Made by a program: the position numbers and the translations under genes. A stretch of 33,461 bases of DNA from Oscillospiraceae bacterium (GTDB lineage Bacteria > Bacillota > Clostridia > Oscillospirales > JAAYXM01): NCBI GenBank assembly GCA_017409405.1, contig JAFQSU010000061.1:1-33461 (forward strand). The letters are read 5' to 3'. Below are positions 1 to 7,868 of this stretch, one piece after another. The notes beneath the pieces were generated by a model that was given only the letters and a program-made list of their open reading frames with translations, made no database searches and had not been told where the DNA came from. Every line of letters begins with the position of its first letter. Within the stretch, counting starts at the first letter, position 1.

Positions 1-146
1 CAAAATAAGCGGAAAATCCCTTGAAGTTCGACACTTCAAGGGATTTTAAATATGCGTGCATTTGCTTTTGACCAATGTTTGTTTTACGAAAAAACTCTCT
101 TTAAATTTTTTCTCCGCTTATGCTCTCGCGCCTTTTTCGACAGTCT
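1..146. repeat. MITE-like inverted-repeat element, partial copy
   Basis: The first 70 nt are identical to the sequence starting at 33321, and the rest matches with scattered substitutions and one indel. It contains a perfect hairpin (aaaatcccttgaag / cttcaagggatttt). It ends with tctcgcgcctttttcgacag (from 124), the inverted complement of the agactgtccaaaaaggtg found at 33243 in the other copy. Only the right two thirds of the element are in the window. No transposase is encoded, so it would be non-autonomous if mobile at all. Confidence 0.75.
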
Positions 147-147
147 G

Positions 148-178
148 AAGCGTTTGGGTTTTTGCCCAAACGCTTTTT
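148..178 (+). terminator. Rho-independent terminator hairpin
   Basis: A 12-bp stem (aagcgtttgggt / gcccaaacgctt) with a short T-rich loop is followed by a T run on the plus strand. It would therefore stop rightward transcripts entering from outside the window. It also sits just past the stop codon of the leftward GH20 gene, but on that strand no T run follows. Confidence 0.6.
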
Positions 179-193
179 ATCATGTCTTGAATA

Positions 194-2392
194 TTATCTC
201 AGCTTATAAAACGCACGGCTTCCGATTTCTCTGAGGTCGCATACGTTAAGACTAAGCTTTTCCGGCTCTGTCTCGTGTACATACGCTTCGATGTCGGAGA
301 AAATCTGCATGTAAATTGACTGATTGCGGAGATGCGAGGGAATGAGGTATTCTTCCTTAAAGCTTTCCATCTCAAGCATAAGTGAAAGTCTTTCACTCTT
401 TCGTGTCTTTGCAATATCGGCAATCGCCTGAGAGACCGTCTTATCTCGCTCGCTCTTTTCCAATATGTCGTGAATCTCAAGCAGAGCAAGAAAATCCCTT
501 GCAATCGCACGGTAGTTTTTCATTTCACAGCCGAACCTTTTTGCAAGATGGGTGTTGCATCGTGTGTCCTCTGCAAGGCTTTCAAATATCGGAATGGCCT
601 CGTCAGCAAAAGCCACAATCTCATTGAAATGGTGCAAATAAAGCTTTCTGTCGCTAAGTAACGTTTCCATCGCTTCACCCGGATAGTTTCTCGGCATATC
701 ACGGTCTTTTGCAACGTATGTAAAGAAGTAATACGCGAAGCTTCTCTGGAGCATATAACCGTTACCGTTGATGTCAGTATCGCTTTGCGGCTCGGTGGGC
801 TGCTCCTCCGTGATTCTGTCCATAAGTGCAATTGCACGGCGTGCCTCCTCATATCTTGCGCCGAACTCTCGGAACGTGTATCTGTCGTTGAATTCCTCCA
901 TACTGCCTGTGCCTTTGAAGTTCCAGCTGTAATCCGCCATGCTCATGTGATTCTTGTCATTCGTTCTGTCCCAGCCGGAGTAGGAAACAAGCCCCTCTGC
1001 ATTTTCGTTGTGCGCCATTTCTGCGAGATAGTATACGTTACCTACCGTATCACGTGAGTTGTTCCAGTGGAAGTATGAGTTGTGCGGCTTGACAATAGAA
1101 CGCATACCGTATTCGGGATAAATCGTTTTAAATCTCAACTCTTCCTTTTTATTGCGGTATGTCCACCAGTCTATGACCGTTACGTCAAGAAGGTCGTTTT
1201 CACGAAGTGCATTAACATAATCCTCGCGGTTTTTAATATATCTCTCAACTGCATCGCAGTAGACATATACATTTTCCATACCGCGTGACTTAAGGTGTGA
1301 AATGAGCTTGACCGTATGCTGTATAAACTGCTGCTCGCTTGAGAGCTTTGAACATTTTTCGCACTCACACCAGGGCGAGAAGGTTTTGAACATATCATCC
1401 TTATCAAGTGCCTTTTCATCACGAACCTCGTCCATGCCGAGATGGAACGATTTGATTCCGTTAGGTAAAAGATAAGTGTCAATTATATGGTCATATATGT
1501 TAAAGAGCATTTCGTATGTCTTCGGGTTTGAAATGCAAAGACTGTTCTTTCCCGGCTCACCGTTGACAATGGGCGCAACCTCCGGGTACTTTCTCGGAAT
1601 AAGTGAATTGTGCCCGTAGCTGTTCCAGAGCGGAACAACCTCAACGCCCCATTTCTTTCCGTATTTTACAACTTCGCCGAAAAAGTCCTCGCTCGCCATA
1701 GGAACATCGACTATCTCACGAATCCATCTGTTTTTCTTGGGAGAGTAATAATGCTTGATTACATTTGTTTTGAGCAGGGGATAGGCAGGTATCGGAACAT
1801 ATACATACTCGCTTATAACTCCGTCATACTGAACACTCCAGCAACCGTATATTCCGATTACAAGCTGATTCATTTTCTTGCTCACAATATCGTCAATAAC
1901 CTCTGTCCAATCACGCAAAGTCATAAGGTTTGAGCCGAATCTGCACTCTGCAAAGTGACCGCGCGTTTTAAGGTCAGGCCAGTCAAGAACGCTTATTTCG
2001 GGGACATAAACCGTGTTGTTCTCTACCTCAATGCACTGAAGTAAGGTGGTGACGGCAAAGTTAAGCCCTGCCTCACCAAATCCCGTAAGGACTATCTTGT
2101 CTTGCTTTATCTCAATACGGTAGCTCTGGTCACGGTTTTTTAAAACCTCTGCTGGAGCCTCGTCGGAAAGCTCAATTATGATATCAAGTGCTCCGTCAGA
2201 CTCTCTTGCCGGAGCATCACATATACCCGACAGCTCGTCGTAGAGACGTGTGACGGCGAGTGTCGCAAGCTCGCCTGTAATCCCTTTCTCGATGATTTTA
2301 AAATCAGCTTCTCCGAGACGGGCAAGAACCGCACGTCCGTCTCCCGAGACAGCCTTTTGCGGCACCGGCTTGATTTTTGAAATTACGTTCAT
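194..2392 (-). CDS. Cytoplasmic GH20-type beta-N-acetylhexosaminidase (732 aa)
   Basis: Predicted glycoside hydrolase family 20 enzyme that removes terminal beta-linked hexosamine residues from oligosaccharides. Residues about 20-135 resemble the GH20b N-terminal alpha/beta domain and end in the typical 'LDWPDLKTRGHF' entry to the barrel. Residues about 140-500 form the catalytic TIM barrel. The motif FHLGMDEV supplies the family's Asp-Glu pair (D321, E322), in which Glu is the acid/base and the substrate acetamido group acts as nucleophile. A CECEKC cluster follows about 25 residues later, as in some relatives. The C-terminal 200 residues look helical. There is no signal peptide, so it should act on imported oligosaccharides. 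The ATG start has AAGGAGC 8 nt upstream. The gene lies 199 nt downstream of, and in the same direction as, an AraC regulator, with a repeat cluster between them. The exact sugar specificity cannot be read from sequence. Confidence 0.88.
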   Translation of the reverse strand: MNVISKIKPVPQKAVSGDGRAVLARLGEADFKIIEKGITGELATLAVTRLYDELSGICDAPARESDGALDIIIELSDEAPAEVLKNRDQSYRIEIKQDKIVLTGFGEAGLNFAVTTLLQCIEVENNTVYVPEISVLDWPDLKTRGHFAECRFGSNLMTLRDWTEVIDDIVSKKMNQLVIGIYGCWSVQYDGVISEYVYVPIPAYPLLKTNVIKHYYSPKKNRWIREIVDVPMASEDFFGEVVKYGKKWGVEVVPLWNSYGHNSLIPRKYPEVAPIVNGEPGKNSLCISNPKTYEMLFNIYDHIIDTYLLPNGIKSFHLGMDEVRDEKALDKDDMFKTFSPWCECEKCSKLSSEQQFIQHTVKLISHLKSRGMENVYVYCDAVERYIKNREDYVNALRENDLLDVTVIDWWTYRNKKEELRFKTIYPEYGMRSIVKPHNSYFHWNNSRDTVGNVYYLAEMAHNENAEGLVSYSGWDRTNDKNHMSMADYSWNFKGTGSMEEFNDRYTFREFGARYEEARRAIALMDRITEEQPTEPQSDTDINGNGYMLQRSFAYYFFTYVAKDRDMPRNYPGEAMETLLSDRKLYLHHFNEIVAFADEAIPIFESLAEDTRCNTHLAKRFGCEMKNYRAIARDFLALLEIHDILEKSERDKTVSQAIADIAKTRKSERLSLMLEMESFKEEYLIPSHLRNQSIYMQIFSDIEAYVHETEPEKLSLNVCDLREIGSRAFYKLR

Positions 2393-2450
2393 ACTGTATT
2401 GCTCCTTTATATGTAAGTTCGTTTTTTGTCTGTTGTAGGTACGCCACCCA

Positions 2451-2580
2451 TGTCATTCTGAGCGCCTTGCAGGGGACGGATGCCCACATCAAAGCCTCCC
2501 CTCAAGGGGAAGCCTTTCACGCAGGGCTACCCGTCTTGTCATTCTGAGCGGAGGACGAAGTCCGTTGTCGAAGAATCTCC
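2451..2580. repeat. Cluster of dispersed intergenic palindromic repeats
   Basis: Two copies of the 'gtcattctgagc' unit flank a 'cctcccctcaaggggaag' palindrome. Positions 2494-2553 (60 nt) are identical to 3713-3772, and 2478-2497 is identical to 3599-3618. The cluster therefore looks like a deletion derivative of the longer one at 3481-3796. It separates the AraC gene from the GH20 gene and could form RNA structure in a shared transcript. Confidence 0.85.
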
Positions 2581-2591
2581 GACACCCAACC

Positions 2592-3452
2592 TCACTCCAG
2601 CGGCGTATACGTAAACTGCCTCTTCTTGCCGACCTTGCGGTACTCGTTGGGCGTAACCCCGTACGCACGGTGAAACGCGGTACAGTAAGCGGAGGTGTTC
2701 TTAAATCCGACCTCCTCGGCAACCCTTGAAATCGACATGTTTGAATGAATCAGCACATCGAGAGAAACCGTAAGCCTTATCGAATACAGATAATCAATGG
2801 GGGAAATGTTGTATCTCGCCTTAAACTTCTTTGCGAAGTGATACTTGTCCATATGAACGATATTCGCCATGTCGGAGAGCGTTATGTCTTCTTTTATGTT
2901 GTTGTATAAATACTTAATCAGTGAGAAGAACTCGTCATCCTCGTCATGCTTTGTGCTTTCTTTAATATGATACTTCTTTGTCGCACTTGCTATCATCGAC
3001 AGAAACTTGACAAAAAGGTCTGCCCGTTTTTCTGTTTCGTCCGGCTGTAGTACTATTATATCGGAAATCAACTGTTGCATGACCTCACTGCACGGTATGT
3101 CAAGAGGAATATTGCCGACCTTTTTTGCAAGCTCTGCATCGGGTATGCGGAACTTGAAGCTCACACTCCAGTTTTCGGTGTTGAATTTACACGGAGTAGT
3201 GTAAATTGTGTGCGGCGGAATGAGATAGGCATGCCCCTGCCTGAAAACGTATTTCGTATCACTGATACGGACGGGAATATCGTCGCACTTGAAAAAGTAC
3301 ATTATAATATAGTAACCTGCACAGTGTAAACCAAGCTCGTGCGGAGCAATGTCAACGATTTTCGGATTGCGTAAAACTACCGAATCATAAGCCCCGTCTG
3401 CCGAGTGATAGCCCATTTGAACGGCTAAAACATTAACAAGCGGATTAAGCAA
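2592..3452 (-). CDS. AraC-family transcriptional regulator (286 aa)
   Basis: The N-terminal part (about 1-120) resembles a cupin-like sensor arm of AraC proteins. The C-terminal part (about 178-275) is a double helix-turn-helix with 'LSDMANIVHMDKYHFAKKF' as the first unit and 'ISRVAEEVGFKNTSAYCTAF' then GVTPNEYR as the second, which is the family signature. It probably senses a sugar and controls neighbouring glycan genes. The start is a TTG. It is preferred because AAGGAGGTGA lies 7 nt upstream and the next in-frame ATG would cut 12 residues from a region conserved in the paralogue at 6601. The gene is transcribed toward the GH20 gene at 194. It is clearly paralogous to the AraC protein at 6601 over the DNA-binding half. 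Confidence 0.9.
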   Translation of the reverse strand: MLNPLVNVLAVQMGYHSADGAYDSVVLRNPKIVDIAPHELGLHCAGYYIIMYFFKCDDIPVRISDTKYVFRQGHAYLIPPHTIYTTPCKFNTENWSVSFKFRIPDAELAKKVGNIPLDIPCSEVMQQLISDIIVLQPDETEKRADLFVKFLSMIASATKKYHIKESTKHDEDDEFFSLIKYLYNNIKEDITLSDMANIVHMDKYHFAKKFKARYNISPIDYLYSIRLTVSLDVLIHSNMSISRVAEEVGFKNTSAYCTAFHRAYGVTPNEYRKVGKKRQFTYTPLE

Positions 3453-3459
3453 GCGTATC

Positions 3460-3469
3460 TCACCTCCTT
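3460..3469 (-). promoter_or_regulatory. RBS supporting a TTG start of the AraC gene
   Basis: Reading leftward the sequence is AAGGAGGTGA, almost fully complementary to the 16S rRNA 3' end, followed by a 7-nt gap and TTG. This decides the rare start codon. Confidence 0.75.
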
Positions 3470-3480
3470 ATTATATAATT

Positions 3481-3796
3481 GTCATTCTGAGCGGAGGACG
3501 AAGTCCGCAGTCGAAGAATCTCATTGTCCCATACCCGTAGGGGATCCTTCGACAGGCTCAGGATGACAGCGTTGGTTATGTCATTCTGAGCAGGGGGCGG
3601 ATGCCCACATCAAAGCCTTCCCCTTGAGGGGAAGGTGCCGAGGGATGAGGCGGATGAGGTGGAAAAATAACGATTGCTTCGCAATCTACACCTCACCACC
3701 GCCTGCGGCGGAGCCTCCCCTCAAGGGGAAGCCTTTCACGCAGGGCTACCCGTCTTGTCATTCTGAGCGGAGCCGTAGGCGCAGTCGAAGAATCTC
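3481..3796. repeat. Long composite of dispersed palindromic repeats
   Basis: This 515-nt intergenic stretch contains no gene. Its left part is a chain of repeats: gtcattctgagc...gaagaatctc, an inverted counterpart (gatccttcgacaggctcagg), another gtcattctgagc, the ccttccccttgaggggaagg palindrome with its gatgaggcggatgagg tail, a second cctcccctcaaggggaag palindrome and a last gtcattctgagc...gaagaatctc. Spurious translations through it give Ser/Arg-rich peptides. It lies upstream of the leftward AraC gene and upstream of the promoter of the secreted-protein gene. Confidence 0.85.
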
Positions 3797-3834
3797 ATAC
3801 TTCATACATCAATTATGTCATCTTCCGTCACCTA

Positions 3835-3911
3835 TGTCAAATGAAAACACAATTTGAACAAATCGAAAACACAAAAAACAGTTGCAAAACATGTTATAAA
3901 CATGTTAAAAT
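3835..3911 (+). promoter_or_regulatory. Promoter with conserved upstream box for the secreted-protein gene
   Basis: TTGCAA (3882-3887) and TAAAAT (3906-3911) are spaced by 18 nt. Upstream, tgtcaaatgaaaacacaa (from 3835) and the following tttgaacaaa match the region at 7662 in front of the GH20-giant operon, with two substitutions and one inserted base over 28 nt. The distance to the -35 is 47 nt here and 48 nt there, and similarity continues through the -10. Placement upstream of the -35 fits an activator such as AraC. This is an inference from conservation. Confidence 0.7.
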
Positions 3912-3967
3912 TATGTTACCAAATATGTTAGAGCGTTAACAAAAATATTTTTTAGGAGGAAACAATA

Positions 3968-6448
3968 ATGAAAAAAGCACTTTCCCTTATCCTTGCGATT
4001 ATCATGGTCGTGGCTATGATACCTGCAGGGGCAATGGCGGCTGACGCAACCGCAGAGTCGTATACCTATAATTTTAAGAAAGGACTGCATGGCACCACAA
4101 CTCATTTGCAGCAATGCCTTGAATGGGAAAGCACTGACGCCGATGAAGGTGAGTGGATATGGGAAAGATATCTGCTTAGTGGCGGATACGCAAATGGAAC
4201 TAATCTTGGAACTACTTTAAAGGACGGCACTTACTGGTATAACTATAGGCCGAAGGTTACGAATCCGGGTGCAAAACCTGTATACTCTCCGGGAATCAAT
4301 CTTGCCAGTGACGAGTTTTTAATATATCTCACACTCAAAATAGAGGTTAAACAGTCTGGTACATATATTCCTTCGCTTTCACTTATAACAGAAAACTCTT
4401 CTCCGATGTGGGATGTTTACCTTACGAAAGCGGATACCTCTGTGAGTGAGCTTAATAACTCCCAATATATTAATTGGATTAACGCTCTTGATTCATCTGA
4501 CAGACTCGGAATGATTGACGGCTACGGAACTGGCGATTACGTAACAGAGACCTTCTTGAACCGCAAACTCGAAAAGGGTTCATATTATCTCGTTTTCATT
4601 GCAAACGGAAAGAATCCTTCTTGCACTTTTGATTTGGAATCAACAATCTATCGTATAGAGATTATCTTGAAAAACTTCATATTGAAGAATGTTAACGCAA
4701 AACCGGAAAGCTATACTTATAATATGACTTCCTCTGCACTTAAAGATCCTAGTACTGCTTCAACATATTGCGATGAAAAGACTGCTGATTTAGGGCTGGC
4801 GATAACAAATTTTGCCAACCTGACATACGATGTTGTCTCGGATACCGAAAATAAATTTGCGTATGGAGCGTCCATATATGCAAGAAACGGTGAAATAACT
4901 GAGCAGGGAATAAGTTTTTATTTATACCCGGATAGATATCTTTACATTGGATCCTACTTCAAGGATTCGGATGGAGACGGCATTAAGGATGCTCCGGATG
5001 TGGATGGGAGCACCAGTTCCTACTTGTCGAGCTCAAATGTGGCATTAAAAGTACAGGTTCCGACACAAGGAAAATACAAGCTTTATCTTTATAACAAAGT
5101 TGCCGATGAATATGGCTGTCTTGCCAACGTGTACTTTGCAGATTCACGCACTAATGATATTATGGATGACAGAACAAGCGAGTATTTCCTGGAAAACCGC
5201 TTTGACAGTGCGGTTGCTCATCCCGAGGGTGTTTATATTGGTGATGTAGAAGTTACAAAAGATAATGGTGAATACTACCTCATATTTACTGCGGATTCAC
5301 GTAAACAGACAAATACAAATAAAATCACTGTTGCTACAGGCAGAGATTGGCAGACGGTAAACCTCTCCGGAATTCGCCTCGAACCAATCACTGAAGAACC
5401 CTCTCCGGAGATTGTCGAAGCACAGAACAAGTTCAACGAAATAGAAACTGCAAAGAAAGCAGAAATCGCAACGGCAAAGAACGAGGGTCTTTCCGAAACA
5501 GCTTTTGTAAATGTCTTAAATACCTCAATCGACGGAAGCTTTTCAGAGCTTGAGGGTAAGATTGTTGCAACACGAGGTGAGGATGTAACCGTTAAGGCTG
5601 ACTCTTGGAGTGGCTATGACTTCCTCTACTGGAGACAGGGCTTGGGTGCAGATGCAAAGGTTATTGCAAGCAGCACTGAGTGCACTGTCAAGGCAGCACC
5701 GGGCACATGGCTCACGGCTGTATACAAACCGGCTTCTTCGACAGATGTTTCCGTTCTGTTCTACAATGCAGACGGTGAGATTATAGACAGTGACCTTGTT
5801 GCAAAGGACGAGACAATAACTTTCCCGTCGGCACCCACTGCACCTAAGGGTTGCGGCGAGTTCCTCGGCTGGGCACTCAACACACCGGATAACATTGTAA
5901 CAGAAGCAACGGCAGGCGGAAAGTCAATGGTATTTGTTGCACAGTTTGCAGCTTCAACAGAGAAGAACATCGCGGTTACCGTTAACGGCGGAGCAACAGG
6001 CGGCGGAAGCTATGCTTACGGCGAGACAGTTACAGTCACGGCAACAGAGCGTGAGGGTGGTAGCGGCTCTAACGTATTTGTCTACTGGAAGAAGGGTGAC
6101 GAGATAGTCAGCTTCGACAAGACATATTCCTTCCTCGCATGGGAGACCTGCACACTCACACCCGTATATGCCGCATACAAGCCGGTAACAGACGCTCTCC
6201 GCAAGATTATCGTCAGCGGCGACGGTACTGACCTCATGGCAGAGTTCATTGGTATCGGAAACGTTAAGGAAAAGGGCATTCTCTTTGATAAGAACAAGAG
6301 TGAAGACGTAACCTTTGCAAACGCAACACACAAGATTGCAATGACAAGTGACGGAAACTTCCTTTCTGCAATCAATGACATTGCAAACGGCGCAACCTAT
6401 ACAGGTTATGCTATCCTTTCCGATAACACGGTAGTATACGATAAGTAA
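3968..6448 (+). CDS. Secreted multi-module protein (826 aa)
   Basis: A Sec signal peptide (about 1-24, ending AGAMAA) is followed by two beta-rich modules (about 31-240 and 247-475). Both begin with 'YTYN' and share the layout of the giant protein's modules at 9756: an opening YTxxY strand, a 'VPTQGKYKLYLY'-type strand, then 'YIGDVEV...GEYYLIF'. Module 2 contains DSDGDG (D333, D335, D337), a calcium-loop-like motif. A short Ala/Lys/Glu-rich helical linker follows (about 485-520). After it come InlB/Flg_new-like strands ('FLYWRQ', 'FLGWALN', 'FVYWKK', about 535-735) and a C-terminal domain ending in 'YAILSDNTVVYDK'. There is no SLH domain, LPXTG motif or recognisable catalytic motif, so it is probably a released glycan-binding protein. 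AGGAGGA lies 8 nt before the ATG. It shares its promoter box with the GH20-giant operon. Confidence 0.85.
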   Translation: MKKALSLILAIIMVVAMIPAGAMAADATAESYTYNFKKGLHGTTTHLQQCLEWESTDADEGEWIWERYLLSGGYANGTNLGTTLKDGTYWYNYRPKVTNPGAKPVYSPGINLASDEFLIYLTLKIEVKQSGTYIPSLSLITENSSPMWDVYLTKADTSVSELNNSQYINWINALDSSDRLGMIDGYGTGDYVTETFLNRKLEKGSYYLVFIANGKNPSCTFDLESTIYRIEIILKNFILKNVNAKPESYTYNMTSSALKDPSTASTYCDEKTADLGLAITNFANLTYDVVSDTENKFAYGASIYARNGEITEQGISFYLYPDRYLYIGSYFKDSDGDGIKDAPDVDGSTSSYLSSSNVALKVQVPTQGKYKLYLYNKVADEYGCLANVYFADSRTNDIMDDRTSEYFLENRFDSAVAHPEGVYIGDVEVTKDNGEYYLIFTADSRKQTNTNKITVATGRDWQTVNLSGIRLEPITEEPSPEIVEAQNKFNEIETAKKAEIATAKNEGLSETAFVNVLNTSIDGSFSELEGKIVATRGEDVTVKADSWSGYDFLYWRQGLGADAKVIASSTECTVKAAPGTWLTAVYKPASSTDVSVLFYNADGEIIDSDLVAKDETITFPSAPTAPKGCGEFLGWALNTPDNIVTEATAGGKSMVFVAQFAASTEKNIAVTVNGGATGGGSYAYGETVTVTATEREGGSGSNVFVYWKKGDEIVSFDKTYSFLAWETCTLTPVYAAYKPVTDALRKIIVSGDGTDLMAEFIGIGNVKEKGILFDKNKSEDVTFANATHKIAMTSDGNFLSAINDIANGATYTGYAILSDNTVVYDK

Positions 6449-6471
6449 ATTTACAGCAAGTAAATAAAACA

Positions 6472-6508
6472 CAAAAAGTTCACCGAGAAAATCTCGGTGA
6501 ACTTTTTG
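6472..6508. terminator. Bidirectional rho-independent terminator
   Basis: A 16-bp stem (caaaaagttcaccgag / ctcggtgaactttttg) with a 5-nt loop carries A runs on the left and T runs on the right. It works on both strands between the convergent secreted-protein and AraC genes. Confidence 0.9.
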
Positions 6509-6514
6509 TGTCGG

Positions 6515-6598
6515 AGATTCTTCGACTGCGTGCTACGCACTCCGCTCAGAATGACAGTGCCCCCTCGTGTTATTCTGAGCGTCGTCGAAGAATCTCAC
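6515..6598. repeat. Dispersed palindromic repeats
   Basis: Inverted and direct copies of the gagattcttcgac...gctcagaatgac unit abut the 3' end of the AraC gene. Together with the cluster at 7519 they bracket that gene. Confidence 0.85.
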
Positions 6599-6600
6599 TT

Positions 6601-7470
6601 TTACGAGAGACGGTCATGAAACTTTTGCTCCGAAACACTCTGTCTGTATTCACTCGGCGATAAACCGTATGCGCGCCGAAATGCCGTGCAGTATGCCGCA
6701 ACGTTTTTAAAACCCACCTTTTCGGCAATAGCGGCAATGGATATGCTCGAATACATCAGCTCGTCAAGGGAGCGGAAAAGGCGTACTGAGTAGAGATAGT
6801 TTACAGGTGTTATATTAAAAAACTGCTTGAATTTTTTTGCGAAATATGTAGGCTCCATATACACAACCCTTGCAAGGTCGGAAAGTGAAAGATCTTCCGT
6901 GTAATGTGCGTACATATACTCGATGAGCGGAAAGAAAATCTGACCGCCGGAAGGGACATTGTCGTCGGGCACAATGGGCACTGCCACTGGGTTCTTGTTA
7001 ATCCGTGAAATGAGCTCTGCTACCAGACTGTTCAGAGAACCCTTTTTAGACGTTCCGCCCTTTGCGTATTCTGAAATTTCAGAGATAAGCTCAAGCATAT
7101 CGTCATCGGCAGGTAAACAGACAGGGTGCTTTGAAAGCTCTTTTTCGAGCTCTTTGTCCGTGACATAGAATCTTATTGAAACAGAGGAAATTGCACCGGT
7201 GTAGAGGTTTGTCGGAGTGTGAAGTGTGTTCTTCGGCTGCATGTAGATATGATTTTTTTTGAAATTCACTTTGCAATTGTTGATTTTCGTCGTGAACTCA
7301 TCACAGTCAATGACATAGTTGATTGAAAAATACGGATGAGAATGAACGGTAAATTCAGCAGGAGAAACGTAGTCAATATTACGCTTTCCCTTCAGAACAG
7401 CATTATCAAAGCTGTGCGCAGGGGAGTGACCAATCATTACGGAAACAGCATCAATCGGATAAAGAAACAC
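6601..7470 (-). CDS. AraC-family transcriptional regulator (289 aa)
   Basis: Paralogue of the AraC protein at 2592. It has an N-terminal sensor-like half and a C-terminal double HTH ('LSDLARVVYMEPTYFAKKF', then 'IAAIAEKVGFKNVAAYCTAF' and GLSPSEYR). I place the start at the GTG at 7470 (MFLYPIDAVSVMIGHS...), because AGAGGTG lies 6 nt upstream of it and this start aligns with the paralogue. An upstream in-frame GTG at 7479 would overlap that RBS. It is divergent from the GH20-giant operon, separated by about 400 nt that hold repeats and the conserved promoter box, so that operon is its likely target. Ligand unknown. Confidence 0.9.
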   Translation of the reverse strand: MFLYPIDAVSVMIGHSPAHSFDNAVLKGKRNIDYVSPAEFTVHSHPYFSINYVIDCDEFTTKINNCKVNFKKNHIYMQPKNTLHTPTNLYTGAISSVSIRFYVTDKELEKELSKHPVCLPADDDMLELISEISEYAKGGTSKKGSLNSLVAELISRINKNPVAVPIVPDDNVPSGGQIFFPLIEYMYAHYTEDLSLSDLARVVYMEPTYFAKKFKQFFNITPVNYLYSVRLFRSLDELMYSSISIAAIAEKVGFKNVAAYCTAFRRAYGLSPSEYRQSVSEQKFHDRLS

Positions 7471-7518
7471 ACAAAACACCTCTCTTATAATTCCTGATAG
7501 TTATACACGCCGTGTAGT

Positions 7519-7620
7519 GAGATTCTTCGACTGCGCGAAGACTACGCTCAGAATGACATAACCAACGCTGTCATCCTGAGTGAAGCGGACACATAGTGTC
7601 TGCGTAATCGAAGGATCTCC
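7519..7620. repeat. Dispersed palindromic repeats
   Basis: Contains gagattcttcgac...gctcagaatgac followed by gtcatcctgag...gaaggatctcc, which is two units facing each other. It lies between the start of the AraC gene and the operon promoter. The rest of the 7471-7868 intergenic region holds the promoter and one more repeat unit and no gene. Confidence 0.85.
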
Positions 7621-7661
7621 TTTGAATTTCTGATATTATTATTACATTTTCAACATGTTTC

Positions 7662-7739
7662 TGTCAAGTGAAAAACACAATTTAAACAAACTGAGGAAGC
7701 GTTTTACAGTTGAAAAAAATAACATAAATATGTTACAAT
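7662..7739 (+). promoter_or_regulatory. Promoter with conserved upstream box for the GH20-giant operon
   Basis: TTGAAA (7710-7715) and TACAAT (7734-7739) are spaced by 18 nt. The block starting tgtcaagtgaaaaacaca at 7662 is the counterpart of that at 3835. Sequences after the -10 (attatattactaaaa versus attatgttaccaaat) are also alike. It is likely a binding site for one or both AraC regulators. Confidence 0.7.
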
Positions 7740-7786
7740 TATATTACTAAAATAGTGCTTGTTTTTTTGCTCTGTATTTATGCACT

Positions 7787-7812
7787 GTCATCCTGAGCCT
7801 GTCGAAGGATCC
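7787..7812. repeat. Dispersed repeat unit inside the operon 5' leader
   Basis: A gtcatcctgagcctgtcgaa unit followed by ggatcc lies between the -10 (7734) and the GH20 start codon. It is therefore transcribed as part of the 5' untranslated region. Confidence 0.75.
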
Positions 7813-7868
7813 CATACGGGTGAGGTAGGGTGTACAGAGATTCTTCTCACAACAAGGAGGAAGATAAA

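Noticed and set aside
52-234. 60-codon rightward reading at the left end
   Set aside because: It lies on the repeat element and the terminator hairpin and overlaps the end of the GH20 gene. No RBS.
3624-3857. 77-codon reading with Ser/Arg-rich 'CHSERSRRRSRRIS'
   Set aside because: Translation of the palindromic repeats, a common false ORF in genomes rich in this repeat.
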